From NCBI RefSeq assembly GCF_000613845.1, contig NZ_BAJT01000006.1, positions 62,001-126,000 on the forward strand: 64,000 nt of DNA, read 5' to 3'. A model generated the notes under the pieces. The model was not told where the DNA came from. It ran no database searches and worked only from the letters and a program-made list of their open reading frames with translations. Position 1 is the first letter of the stretch; each line of letters starts with the position of its first letter. Origin of the DNA: Asaia astilbis JCM 15831 (GTDB lineage: Bacteria > Pseudomonadota > Alphaproteobacteria > Acetobacterales > Acetobacteraceae). Of this stretch, positions 19,438 to 29,012 are shown one piece after another. Made by a program: the position numbers and the translations under genes.

Positions 19438-21177
19438 ATGTGCGGCATTGCGGGCATTGCCTGTCTCCCCGGACACCGGCCCGACAAGGCGGTCTTGCAG
19501 AGTATGGCGCGGGCCTTGTGTCATCGTGGACCCAATGGTGAAGGTTTTTATGAAACGGGCTCTGCCGCGCTCGTGCATCGCCGTCTTTCCATTGTCGATC
19601 TGGAGGGCGGGGCGCAGCCTCTGGTGCAGGGCAAGCTTGCATTGGTCGCCAATGGCGAGATCTACAACGATCCGGCCTTGCGTCAGGGTCTGGCTAATGC
19701 ACCGTTCAAGACCGGAAGCGATTGCGAAGCACCGCTTTTTCTCTGGCCGGACAGCGATGTCGATTACACACTCCAGCTGCGCGGAATGTATGCCATTGCG
19801 CTTCTCGACGAGACCGGGTCCGACAGTGTTCTGACGTTGAGCCGCGACCCGTTCGGGATCAAGCCACTCTATTATGCCCAGCTTTCTTGTGGCGTGATTT
19901 TCGCCTCTGAGCCGCAGGTTCTGCTCGCGACGGGGCTGACGTCGCGTGCCGTGCGGCCGCAAGCGCGCGATCAGCTTCTTCAGGCGCAGTTTGTCGCCGG
20001 GCGTGAGACGATCTATCCGGGGATCATGCGTGTCCTGCCGGGGGAGACGCTTCGCTTCGTCAATGGGGTGCTCGACCGCGCCAAAAGACAGCCTTCACGC
20101 TCTGGCAAGATCGATCACAGCCTGACTGAAGAGGCAGCGCTCACGCGCCTCGATGAGGCTTTGATGGACTCCGTGCAGGCCCATGAGCGTGCCGATGTAC
20201 CTTTCGGTATGTTTCTGTCAGGCGGGATCGACAGCACGGCGGTGCTGGCAGCGATGACGCGTCTCGGCAATGGGGCCCCGCTGGCCTGGACAGCCCGGTT
20301 TGACGCAGGCTCTGTCGATGAGAGTGCTTCCGCCGCTGAGACCGCAAAAGTTCTTGGAGCGCAGCATCGGGTTCTGACGGTTACGGAAGCGATGGTCTGG
20401 CAGGATCTGCCCCGAATTGTGAGCTGTCTGGATGATCCTGTGGCCGATTACGCAGTGATACCGAGCTGGTTTCTGGCGCGCGAGGCGCGCAAGGACGTGA
20501 CGGTTATTCTCAGTGGTGAAGGCGGCGACGAGCTGTTTGGCGGCTATGGCCGTTATCGTCGCGCCATGCGGCCCTGGTGGCGCGGCGGTCGTCTGCCCTG
20601 GCGACGCGGCATCGTGGACAAAATCGTCTCTCTCGAAACGGGCAAGCAATGGCGCGAGGTTTTTGCGCCACCTGTTGAGGAGACCCGGCTTCGCGCCGTG
20701 CAGGCGCTCGATCTGGATGAGTGGCTGCCCAATGATCTGCTCATCAAGCTCGATCGCTGTCTCATGGCTCATGCGATCGAGGGGCGCACCCCGTTACTCG
20801 ATCCGGCCCTGAGTAAACTGGCCTGGAGCCTGCCCGATACGCTCAAGGTGCGGGACGGGCATGGAAAATATCTGCTGCGTCTCTGGGTCGAAAAACATGT
20901 CCCCGGTTCCGCGCCATTTGCCCCCAAACAGGGTTTCACCGTGCCGGTGGGGCAGTGGATTGCCTCGAAATCAGCCCGTCTCGGTCCGCTTGTGACAAAT
21001 TGTGATGCCTTTCGTGGCGTGATTGCGCCGAATGTGATCAGAGGCGTCTTTGACAAGGCGGAGGGGCGACGCGAGCGTCATGCCGCCTGGGCGCTGTTAT
21101 TCTATGCGTTGTGGCATCGCCTTCATATCGAACGAACACCCGTTGATGGCGACGTGTTCGAGACATTGGCTTCCTAG
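19438..21177 (+). CDS. asnB: glutamine-dependent asparagine synthetase family protein
   Basis: N-terminal class II glutaminase with nucleophile C2 (MCGIAGIACL), HRGPNGEG and NGEIYN; C-terminal synthetase domain with pyrophosphatase loop FLSGGIDST and SGEGGDELFGGY. 579 residues and intact. The frame continues upstream, but C2 must follow the initiator, which fixes the start at 19438. Directly after two glycosyltransferase genes, so it may amidate a sugar acid of a surface glycan instead of making free asparagine; sequence alone cannot decide. Confidence 0.9.
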   Translation: MCGIAGIACLPGHRPDKAVLQSMARALCHRGPNGEGFYETGSAALVHRRLSIVDLEGGAQPLVQGKLALVANGEIYNDPALRQGLANAPFKTGSDCEAPLFLWPDSDVDYTLQLRGMYAIALLDETGSDSVLTLSRDPFGIKPLYYAQLSCGVIFASEPQVLLATGLTSRAVRPQARDQLLQAQFVAGRETIYPGIMRVLPGETLRFVNGVLDRAKRQPSRSGKIDHSLTEEAALTRLDEALMDSVQAHERADVPFGMFLSGGIDSTAVLAAMTRLGNGAPLAWTARFDAGSVDESASAAETAKVLGAQHRVLTVTEAMVWQDLPRIVSCLDDPVADYAVIPSWFLAREARKDVTVILSGEGGDELFGGYGRYRRAMRPWWRGGRLPWRRGIVDKIVSLETGKQWREVFAPPVEETRLRAVQALDLDEWLPNDLLIKLDRCLMAHAIEGRTPLLDPALSKLAWSLPDTLKVRDGHGKYLLRLWVEKHVPGSAPFAPKQGFTVPVGQWIASKSARLGPLVTNCDAFRGVIAPNVIRGVFDKAEGRRERHAAWALLFYALWHRLHIERTPVDGDVFETLAS

Positions 21178-21216
21178 TTTTCTGTTCCATTCTTTTCCGC
21201 AGTTGAGGAGAAACTC

Positions 21217-22536
21217 TTGCATTACGATCTGATTGTCAGGCGCGGCATTTGCGTATTTCCCTGGGGTGAAGCTCAGGCCGATCTGGGTATCAAGGACGGG
21301 CGCATTGCCAGCCTTGCCGTCACCGCGCAGGACAGCGCCGCGCAGGAAATCGATGCAACAGGGCTCCATGTATTGCCCGGCATGATCGATGCGCATGTAC
21401 ATCTGCGTGACCCCGGTAATGCCGCCATCGAGTCTATCGCCACGGGGACGCGGGCAGCGGCGCTGGGAGGCATCACTTTAGTGTTCGACATGCCGAACAC
21501 CTCGCCCTCGATCACGTCATCGGAGACGATTGCCGACAAGCGCCGCACCGTTGCAGACAACGCCCTGATCGATATGGGGCTTTATGTCGGTGCCACCCGT
21601 GTCAATACACCCCAGCTCGGGGCACTGGAGCAGGAAGAAGGTGTTTGTGCGATCAAGGTCTTTGCGGGATCTTCGACCGGCGATCTGATGATCGAGGATG
21701 ACGCGGGGATCGAAGCCGTGCTGCGTCACGGTCATCGCCGCGTGGCCTTTCATTCCGAAGATGAATACCGCCTTCAGGACCGTAAGGCGCTTTTCGAGAC
21801 CGGCATGCCGCATGTAAACCACATGATCTGGCGTGATGAGGAATGTGCGTTTCTCGGGACGCGCCGTATCACGGCACTGGCGCGCAAGACGGGGCGCCCT
21901 GTTCATATTCTGCACACCTCCACCGCTGAAGAGCTGGACTGGCTCGCGGCTCATCGCTCGCATGTCAGTGTCGAAGTGCTTGTCAATCACCTCACACAGA
22001 TCGGTCCTGATTGCTACGAGACGCTCGGCGCCTACGCAGTCATGAACCCGCCGATCCGTGATCAGCGCCACTACGATGCGTGCTGGGCTGCCGTGCGTGA
22101 CGGTCGTGTCGATGTGGTGTCGTCCGATCACGCGCCGCATCCGCGCGAAGCGAAAGAAAAGCCCTGGCCTCAGTGCCCGGCGGGCCTTACGGGCGTGCAG
22201 ACGATCCTGCCGGTCATGCTCGATCACGTGAATGCAGGGCGTCTCAGTCTGACACGTCTCGTCGATCTGATGGCTGCCGGGCCCGCGCGGATCTATGGAT
22301 TGCAGACAAAGGGACGTCTTGCTGTCGGGTTCGATGCCGATCTGACGCTCATCGATCTGCGGGCCGAGCGCGAGATCCGCAATGACTGGATTGCAAGCCC
22401 GGTTGGGTGGACGCCATTTGACGGCAAGCGCGTGAAGGGTTGGCCTGTCGGCACGATCGTGCGCGGAAATATCGTCATGCGTGATGACGAAATCGTCTCT
22501 GGTCCGATCGGACAATTGGCCCGATTTGCGCCTTAA
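21217..22536 (+). CDS. pyrC: dihydroorotase (class I)
   Basis: Cyclises carbamoyl-aspartate to dihydroorotate in pyrimidine synthesis. Amidohydrolase metal site: DAHVHLRDPG, lysine in IKVFAGSSTG, HSEDE, HILHTST and the catalytic aspartate in SSDHAPHP. 439 residues. The start is TTG at 21217 with a strong GAGGAG six bases before it; no ATG fits the N-terminus. The sequence is of the type I group found in alphaproteobacteria. A few relatives are inactive or act on other cyclic amides. Confidence 0.88.
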   Translation: MHYDLIVRRGICVFPWGEAQADLGIKDGRIASLAVTAQDSAAQEIDATGLHVLPGMIDAHVHLRDPGNAAIESIATGTRAAALGGITLVFDMPNTSPSITSSETIADKRRTVADNALIDMGLYVGATRVNTPQLGALEQEEGVCAIKVFAGSSTGDLMIEDDAGIEAVLRHGHRRVAFHSEDEYRLQDRKALFETGMPHVNHMIWRDEECAFLGTRRITALARKTGRPVHILHTSTAEELDWLAAHRSHVSVEVLVNHLTQIGPDCYETLGAYAVMNPPIRDQRHYDACWAAVRDGRVDVVSSDHAPHPREAKEKPWPQCPAGLTGVQTILPVMLDHVNAGRLSLTRLVDLMAAGPARIYGLQTKGRLAVGFDADLTLIDLRAEREIRNDWIASPVGWTPFDGKRVKGWPVGTIVRGNIVMRDDEIVSGPIGQLARFAP

Positions 22537-22590
22537 TTTCTGTTCAAATCTATCAGTGCTTTTTCAACCCAACCGGCAGATCATCAGATC

Positions 22591-22962
22591 ATGACACGCA
22601 TCGTTCGTACGCTTCTCATCGCCTCTTTGATCCTCTCGGGTCTGACGGCAGCTTCTGCCTTTGCTGACCCGCGGGCTAAATGCGGGCAGGAGCCCACAGC
22701 GCCCACGGTGAACGCCAGCGATACCGCGCATTACAATGCGAGCGTGGACAAGTTTCAGGCGTATGAGAAAGAGGCGCGTGCTTATAATAGCTGTGTCGCA
22801 ACGCAGGCTCAGAAAGAAGAGCAGGCGATCAGTGATGAGGCCAAGGATCGTATCGCCAAGGTGCACGCGTTCAGCACCAGCGTTCAGCAAAAGATCTCGG
22901 CCAATTTCAGCCGACTTGCGGCTGATCTGACCAGTGGCGGCAAGAAACTGTCCAAGCACTGA
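22591..22962 (+). CDS. small secreted hypothetical protein
   Basis: 123 residues. Clear signal peptide with predicted cleavage after ASAFA (about residue 25), then a mature part with two cysteines (about C31 and C68) that could form a disulphide and a charged, probably helical, C-terminal half (EEQAISDEAKDRIAKVHAF). No family recognised. A terminator follows. Confidence 0.75.
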   Translation: MTRIVRTLLIASLILSGLTAASAFADPRAKCGQEPTAPTVNASDTAHYNASVDKFQAYEKEARAYNSCVATQAQKEEQAISDEAKDRIAKVHAFSTSVQQKISANFSRLAADLTSGGKKLSKH

Positions 22963-22995
22963 TCATCAGAAATCGATTCTGAGCACGCGATGATG

Positions 22996-23021
22996 AAGAG
23001 GCGGCTTGTCCGCCTCTTTTT
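22996..23021. terminator. rho-independent terminator
   Basis: Stem AAGAGGCGG/CCGCCTCTT with a CTTGT loop, followed by a T run. Lies between the small secreted protein gene and the convergent beta-lactamase gene. Confidence 0.85.
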
Positions 23022-23024
23022 CGT

Positions 23025-23963
23025 TCAGGCGATCAGTTTCGGGGCAAGGGCTCCAAGGTCATGGAATACCGAGCGAAACCGTGCTTCGTCCGGTTTGCCG
23101 CCTGCCGTATAGGCGGCCATGATGACCGAACCGCTATTCTCTCCCGCGGGGGAGGCAAAAGCGATATCGGCGGAAATATCCTTGCCGTTATTGCCGGTCT
23201 TGTCTCCGGCCGCCCAGGTCAGAGGCAGGCCGGCGCGTAACCGGTGCGTCCCGGTGACGCAGCTTGTCATCCAGTCGCGAAGCAGAGCCGCCGAATGGGG
23301 GCGCAGGAGCGTCCCGTGGATCAGCCGATGCAGGGTGCGTGCCATGGCAATGGGGGAGGTGGTGTTTGCTTCCGGGTCGGCAGAGGGGCGGTTGAGTTCC
23401 GGCTCATAGGCATCGAGCCGGGTGATATCATCGCCACTGTCGCGCCAGAACTTCGTGAGAGCCGCAGGTCCGCCAATATGACGTAGCAGCATATTGGCGC
23501 AGACATTATCGCTCATGCTGACCGCGCCAGCACAGAGTGCAGCCAGGCTCAGGCTTCCCGCATCCCGGTTCTGCCGTGCAACGGGCGCCCACTCAGTTTT
23601 GAAATCGGAATCGACGAAGGAGAGACGGCGTGTCAGATCGTCTTCGTCTCCTTCACAGCGTTTCAGGACGCAGGCTGCAAGCGAGGCCTTGAAGCTGCTG
23701 CACATCAGGAATCGCTCTTCACCGCGCCAGGAGATTGCGAGACCGGTTTGCGGGCAGAACAGATGCGCGCCGATCCGCCCTCCGCTAGCGCGCTCGTAGC
23801 GTGTCGCGATGTCAGAAAGGGCGTTCTGAAGCGGTGCTACGGTGGTGCTGTCTTTGGCTTGCGGGAGTGCCGAGGCGGGACGAATGCGGGTGGATATCCC
23901 GATCAAGGGCAGGCTGACGAGCAGGGTTCGCCTTGCCAGTTGCATGTCGGGCAGTGATCGCAT
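23025..23963 (-). CDS. bla: class A beta-lactamase
   Basis: Periplasmic serine beta-lactamase. All class A motifs are visible: catalytic serine in SSFK (SxxK), SDN in SMSDN, E166-type glutamate in EPELN, and KTG in GDKTG. The start at 23963 has GGAAAG upstream and gives 312 residues. The leader is twin-arginine-like (LARRTLLVSLPLIG). No regulator is adjacent and the gene is flanked by housekeeping genes, so it looks like a resident chromosomal enzyme. The spectrum cannot be told. Confidence 0.9.
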   Translation of the reverse strand: MRSLPDMQLARRTLLVSLPLIGISTRIRPASALPQAKDSTTVAPLQNALSDIATRYERASGGRIGAHLFCPQTGLAISWRGEERFLMCSSFKASLAACVLKRCEGDEDDLTRRLSFVDSDFKTEWAPVARQNRDAGSLSLAALCAGAVSMSDNVCANMLLRHIGGPAALTKFWRDSGDDITRLDAYEPELNRPSADPEANTTSPIAMARTLHRLIHGTLLRPHSAALLRDWMTSCVTGTHRLRAGLPLTWAAGDKTGNNGKDISADIAFASPAGENSGSVIMAAYTAGGKPDEARFRSVFHDLGALAPKLIA

Positions 23964-24107
23964 GGGTCTCTTTCCTGAGGTGGTGCCTCTTTCTGACGGC
24001 GGGTTGTGGCCGAAGTTTGACCGATGCGGCACCAAAATGACAAAGCGATTTGCCGCAGGGTCGCGCCGTCTGTATGCTGCTCACGATAGTGTCGCAAGAG
24101 GATCACG

Positions 24108-24800
24108 GTGGCAGACGAGTTTTTCAGTCAGGCCCAGGCGGAAATGCGTGCAGCAGAGCTGCGTGCAACTGCCCGGCGTTTCGGAGGTGTCGCGATCGGT
24201 GCGGCGCTGGTGGTATTGATTGGCGTGGGTGGCTGGCAGTGGCAGATCCACCGTCAGCATCAGGCTCGGATAGAGGCGTCAGGCCGCTATTTTACGGCGC
24301 TGGATGGCCTTCAGGCTGAGCAGCCCGACGCGGCCCGTCGTGTAGCCTCGGAAAAAGAAAACGAAGCCACTCTGGCCGATCTGGCGGCGCAGGCTCCGGG
24401 GGCGACCCGCGGCTTTGCAGCCATTCGACTGGCTCAGCTGCGCGCGCAGAAGGGTGACATCGAGGGGGCCAGAAAAGCCTGGCAGGGCGTGATCGATACC
24501 AAGGATGTCGATCCCTCGCTCAAGGCGCTGGCGCGTCTGCTGATGCTCAACAGCCATATCAACGATGCCGACGTGACAGACACGCGCAAGCAGCTCGAGC
24601 TTCTTGCTGCCAATGCAGGACCATGGCGCGCCTTCGCGCAGGAAGGGCTTGCTGCTCTGGATCTGCGTGATGATGCAACGCCGAAGCAGCATGCGGAAGC
24701 GCGTCGTCTTCTCACCGGTCTGCTCCAGTCTCCTGACGCGCCTGACGGTGTCAGGCAGCGCGCTTCCATCCTTCTTCAAACTCTCGGCGGAGCCGGTTGA
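24108..24800 (+). CDS. YfgM-like membrane-anchored TPR protein
   Basis: 230 residues. Short cytoplasmic N-terminus, one transmembrane helix at about 26-44 (GGVAIGAALVVLIGVGGW), then a periplasmic TPR-like helical domain. It occupies the yfgM position directly before bamB and der, as in many proteobacteria, where YfgM links the Sec translocon to periplasmic chaperones. GTG start at 24108 with AGAGG upstream; the end overlaps the bamB start by one base. Confidence 0.82.
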   Translation: MADEFFSQAQAEMRAAELRATARRFGGVAIGAALVVLIGVGGWQWQIHRQHQARIEASGRYFTALDGLQAEQPDAARRVASEKENEATLADLAAQAPGATRGFAAIRLAQLRAQKGDIEGARKAWQGVIDTKDVDPSLKALARLLMLNSHINDADVTDTRKQLELLAANAGPWRAFAQEGLAALDLRDDATPKQHAEARRLLTGLLQSPDAPDGVRQRASILLQTLGGAG

Positions 24801-26189
24801 TGCCCATCGATAACAAAAACACCCTGCGCCGGCCGGGGCGTCGTTTCTTTCTTGGATCGACCCTCGCGGGTACGGCCATGCTGACGGGCTGCGGTATCTT
24901 CAAGGACGATCCCAAGCCGATCCTCGCGGGCAAGCGCTACGACGTGCTGTCCACGGGCGCCGCTCGTGATCGATGATGAAGACCACACGCAGATCGTGCT
25001 GCCCCCGGCTCAGGCGGTCTCTTCCTATCCCATCGTCGGACGTGTGCCTGACCATATTTCGGTCAATGCCGAATGGGCCGGTCCGCATCCTGCCTGGTCT
25101 CACTCCATCGGGCATGGCGTGTCCGAACCGGCATTTCTGCATTTTGCAGCGCTTGGGCCGAATGGACGCGGCGCGATCCAGTCACCGCCGGTTATCGAGG
25201 GCGGTCGTATCTATACGCGTGACGGTGTCGGTACTGTGCGCGCCTGGTACTGGCCTGCCATGAGCCCGCTCTGGACGTTCATTCCAAAGGGCAACAAGGC
25301 CCGTTCGAGCGATATAGGCGGTGGCATCGGTGTGTCGGGCGATACGCTTTATATCGTTGACGGCGTGGGGCAGGTCATTGCGGTTGGCGCCGAGACGGGC
25401 AAGGTCAAGTGGCGCGCCGAGACGGTTGTGCCGGGACGTTCGGCTCCGACAATCGTCGATGGTCGTGTCTATTTCGGGACGATGGACGAACGTCTCTTCG
25501 CGCTGAATGCCGAAACCGGTGAACAGATCTGGACCTATCAGGCGACCGAAGCCGATACGGTGATCTTCGGTCAGGCTGCTCCTGCGGTTTCGAATGGCGT
25601 CGTGGTGGCCGGGTTCGGCAGTGGTGACCTTGTCGCGCTGCGTGCAGAATCTGGTGAGCTCGTCTGGAGCGACAGCCTGGGCGGGTCGAATGGCCGTGGC
25701 GCCATGCTCGATCTCGCTTGCGTTCGTGGGGCGCCAGTCATCAAGGACGGTACGGCTTATGCCATCTCGCTTTCCAAGGTGCTGGTCGCGATCGATATGC
25801 GCTCCGGCCGCCGACTGTGGGAGCGTGAAGCGAGTGGGCAGAATACGCCGCTGATCGTCGGAGACTGGCTCTATGTCATCTCTTCGGATCAGCAACTGGC
25901 CTGTCTGGATCGCCTGTCTGGCCATGTTCGCTGGATTCATGACCTGCGTCGCTTCAAGAACGAGAACAAGCAGAAATACGCCGTGACCTGGCTCGGACCG
26001 GTCATGGGGAATGGAAAGCTGTTCTGCGCGTCTTCTTTCGAAGAAACCGGGCTTCAGGTCATTGACGCCGTGACCGGCAAGGCCGAAGCACCGATCAAGA
26101 CCAAAACTCCGACACTTGTCGAACCCATCATCTGTGACGGCAAGGCGCTTGTGCTGTCCACGGATGGCACTCTGAACGCATATGGTTAA
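24800..26189 (+). CDS. bamB: outer-membrane assembly lipoprotein BamB, frame broken
   Basis: Beta-propeller lipoprotein of the BAM complex. Signal peptide with lipobox LTGC (about C34), followed by repeated PQQ-like blades (YIVDGVGQVIAVGAETGKVKW, VYFGTMDERLFALNAETG, LYVISSDQQLACLDRLSG). The frame breaks at about 24958-24960; either two added bases or one removed base joins KRYDVLSTG to PLVIDDEDHTQIVLPPAQ. It lies between the YfgM-like gene and der, the classic order. About 463 residues after repair. Confidence 0.9.
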
Positions 26190-26192
26190 TTC

Positions 26193-27603
26193 GTGACTGA
26201 CTCCTCCTTTCTTCCGCTCGTCGTTATCGCCGGGCGTCCCAATGTCGGTAAATCGACTCTCTTCAACCGGCTGGTAGGGCGTCGTCAGGCCATCGTGTCT
26301 GACATGCCGGGCGTAACGCGCGATCGAAAGGAAGGGGAGGCCCTTCTCAGAGGGCGCAGGGTCCGTCTGATCGATACGGCAGGCCTCGAAGAGGCGGCGC
26401 CTGATACGCTCTACGGGCGTATGCGTGCCTCGTCCGAGTCCGCTGTGGCTCAGGCCGATCTGGTGCTGTTCTGCATCGACGCCCGCGCAGGCGTGACGCC
26501 TGCGGACAAGCATTTTGCTGCGTGGCTACGCAAGCAGAACAAGCCTGTCCTGCTTCTTGCCAACAAGGCTGAAGGGTCCGCCGCGACGAGCGAGGTCCTC
26601 GAATCCTATTCGCTCGGTCTGGGGGCGCCGCTGGCACTTTCAGCCGAGCACGGTGAGGGCATCGCTCATCTCATGGGTGAAATTGCCGATCGACTGCCCG
26701 AAGGGGAGCGCGTCCGCGTCAAATCCCGCTCGCGTTCGAAACCGTCTGACGAAGATGGCGAGACCGAAGAAGAAGACGAGCGCCCCGCTGGACCGTTGCG
26801 TCTCGCGATCGTCGGTCGTCCCAATGCCGGGAAATCGACTCTTCTGAATTGCCTTCTGGGCGAAGAGCGCATGATCACCGGGCCAGAGCCGGGGCTGACG
26901 CGCGATTCCATTTCCGTCGCGTTGCATGACGAGGTCGGGCCGATCCAGCTCGTGGATACAGCCGGACTACGCCGTAAGGCCCGCATCGAAAAAGACCTCG
27001 AGCGGATGTCGGTTTCGGCGTCGATCGAAGCGCTCAAAATGGCGGAAGTCGTCGTTTTGACGCTCGATGCCACGCTCGGCGTGCATGAGCAGGATCTGCA
27101 AATCGCCCGTCTGATCGAGCGTGAGGGTCGAGCCTGCGTGCTTGCGCTGAATAAATGGGATGCGGTCGAAGACCGTGCCGTGACCCGTCAGGCGATTGCT
27201 GATCGTATCGAGACGTCGCTTGCCCAGATGCGCGGTATCCCGGTCGTTACCTTCTCGGCGCTGACCGGGGCTGGTGTGAACAAGCTGCTCCCCGCCGTAC
27301 GCCGGGCGCATGAGGTCTGGAACAGCCGCGTCACGACAGGCGAGCTCAATCGCTGGTTCGAAGCGCATTGGAGCGGCATCAGCCGCCATTGGTCGATGGG
27401 CGTCGGCTCAAGCTGCGCTACATGACTCAGGCCAAGTCGCGCCCGCCGACCTTCATCCTGTTCGGCACTCGTGCGAGATGCTGCCTGAGGCCTATAAGCG
27501 TTATCTGGTCAATGGACTGCGCGAGACATTCCATTTGCCCGGAACGCCAATTCGCCTGCAGCTTCGTGGAACCAAGAACCCTTACGCAGACAGCAAATCA
27601 TGA
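26193..27603 (+). CDS. der: ribosome-assembly GTPase Der (EngA), frame broken twice
   Basis: Essential double GTPase for 50S subunit maturation. Two G domains: [12 protein letters not shown] with DTAGLEE, and [12 protein letters not shown] with DTAGLRR. The KH-like C-terminal domain is split over three frames; single added bases at about 27364 and 27474 restore [20 protein letters not shown] and [20 protein letters not shown], ending [11 protein letters not shown] start at 26193 three bases after bamB. About 470 residues after repair. Two breaks in an essential gene argue strongly for sequence error. Confidence 0.94.
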
Positions 27604-28196
27604 CCAGAACTGCCCTCGTCCTGATCGAGTATCAGAATGACTTTCTGTCCGAGGGCGGGGCTCTTCATGAGGGCCTGCGATCGGAACTGGCGCGCACACG
27701 GATGCTGGAAAATACCCAGCATCTGGTGACACAGGCGCGTCAGAAGGGGATCAAGATCATCTGGGTGCCAATCGAATTTGCGCCCGGCTATCCTGAACTT
27801 TCTGCCGAGCCCTACGGTATTCTGGCAGGGGTCAAGGCAACCAACGCCTTTCAGAGTGGCAGTTGGGGTGCGCAGATCATCGACGCGCTACGGCCTCAGG
27901 ACGATGAGATCGTCATTGCAGGCAAGCGCGGCCTCTGCGGCTTCGCGAGCACGAATCTCGATTTTGTATTGCGACAAAACGGCATCTCACGCGTCGCCTT
28001 CGGTGGCTTGCTGACCGATTGCTGCGTTGAGTCGTCCATGCGGACGGCATACGAGCTCGGGTACGACGTGGTGGGTCTGACCGATTGCACGGCGACACTG
28101 TCTCAGGCGCAGCATGAAGCGGCCATCGCTCATGCCTTTCCGATGTTCTCGCATCCCATGACGGGCCAGGCTTTTCTTCAGACGAGTGCTGACTGA
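27600..28196 (+). CDS. isochorismatase-family cysteine hydrolase
   Basis: 198-residue alpha/beta hydrolase of the isochorismatase-like superfamily. Catalytic triad visible: D14 (IEYQNDF), K109 (AGKRG) and C142 in LTDCCVESS. Members cleave nicotinamide, N-carbamoyl amides, pyrazinamide and others; nothing here fixes the substrate. Its ATG overlaps the end of der by four bases. Confidence 0.87.
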   Translation: MTRTALVLIEYQNDFLSEGGALHEGLRSELARTRMLENTQHLVTQARQKGIKIIWVPIEFAPGYPELSAEPYGILAGVKATNAFQSGSWGAQIIDALRPQDDEIVIAGKRGLCGFASTNLDFVLRQNGISRVAFGGLLTDCCVESSMRTAYELGYDVVGLTDCTATLSQAQHEAAIAHAFPMFSHPMTGQAFLQTSAD

Positions 28197-28232
28197 TCTG
28201 ACCGACCCGTAGCGCTGACATTATCGCGCACT

Positions 28233-28859
28233 TCAATGCCCGATATAGCGGCCTGGACGGTGATAGACGATCAGGATCCCGCTCATCGCGACTGCGCTCA
28301 GGAGCGATAAGGCAATTTTATAGGCAGGCAGGAAGTAGGCCGAAATAGCCAGAATCACGATATCGATTGAGATCTGCACTCGTCCTGCATTGATCCCCCG
28401 CGTCTTCTGGAGCCAGAGGGCCATGATGCCGGTCCCGCCGACACCGGCCTGATGACGGGCGAGGCAAAGAATCCCCAGCCCGATGATCGTTCCGGCAAAA
28501 ATGGCGGAGAAGATCGGATCGATCTGCGAGACTGTAATGACATGAGGCATCAGGCTCGCGAAAAAGGTAATCCCGAAACTCGCAATCATCGTCTTGATGG
28601 CGAAGACCGGGCTCATGGCGCGCAGCGCGAAAGCCAGAAACGGGATGTTGATCAGCGTGAAGAGAAGTCCGGGCGCCATTGGGACGAAATAGGAAATGAG
28701 CAGGGCAATCCCTGCCATACCCCCTGTTACGAGCCCGGCTTTGTGCAGACAGATCAACCCCATGACGATCAGCGAACATCCGATGAGGAAAGCGTAGATA
28801 TCTTCGGCGGTTGAGTGACGAAGGCCCGGTTCGTAGGGCGTTTCGGCGAGAGACGTCAT
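28233..28859 (-). CDS. YitT family membrane protein
   Basis: 208 residues with five or six hydrophobic helices and the family features GLVTGGMAGIALLISY and GVGGTGIMALWLQ. Inner-membrane protein of unknown transport role. Intact. It diverges from the LysR regulator gene, with an inverted repeat between them, so it is a candidate target of that regulator. Confidence 0.82.
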   Translation of the reverse strand: MTSLAETPYEPGLRHSTAEDIYAFLIGCSLIVMGLICLHKAGLVTGGMAGIALLISYFVPMAPGLLFTLINIPFLAFALRAMSPVFAIKTMIASFGITFFASLMPHVITVSQIDPIFSAIFAGTIIGLGILCLARHQAGVGGTGIMALWLQKTRGINAGRVQISIDIVILAISAYFLPAYKIALSLLSAVAMSGILIVYHRPGRYIGH

Positions 28860-28970
28860 GGCGGTCGAAATCCGGAGGGCGATCTCGTGCCTTTGTCATG
28901 TGGCGCAATGACAGGGCTCAGAGACGAAAAAAGGAAGGGACACGCAGCCTCTAACGGGATTGTTACCCAT

Positions 28971-28986
28971 AAGATAATATAATCTT
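28971..28986. promoter_or_regulatory. AAGAT-N6-ATCTT inverted repeat in divergent promoter region
   Basis: A 16-bp palindrome between the YitT gene and the lysR gene, in the AT-rich divergent region where a LysR operator (T-N11-A type) is expected. Confidence 0.4.
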
Positions 28987-29012
28987 CTGATGGGGACGAT
29001 AGGTATTTGGCT

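Noticed and set aside
19096-19962. 288-codon frame antisense to GT4/asnB
   Set aside because: Arg/Pro/Ser-rich shadow frame over two recognised genes.
21517-22515. 332-codon frame antisense to pyrC
   Set aside because: Long only because of GC-rich codon bias; pyrC has every active-site motif.
25182-26513. 443-codon frame antisense to bamB and der
   Set aside because: Spans two genes on the other strand and contains no recognisable domain.
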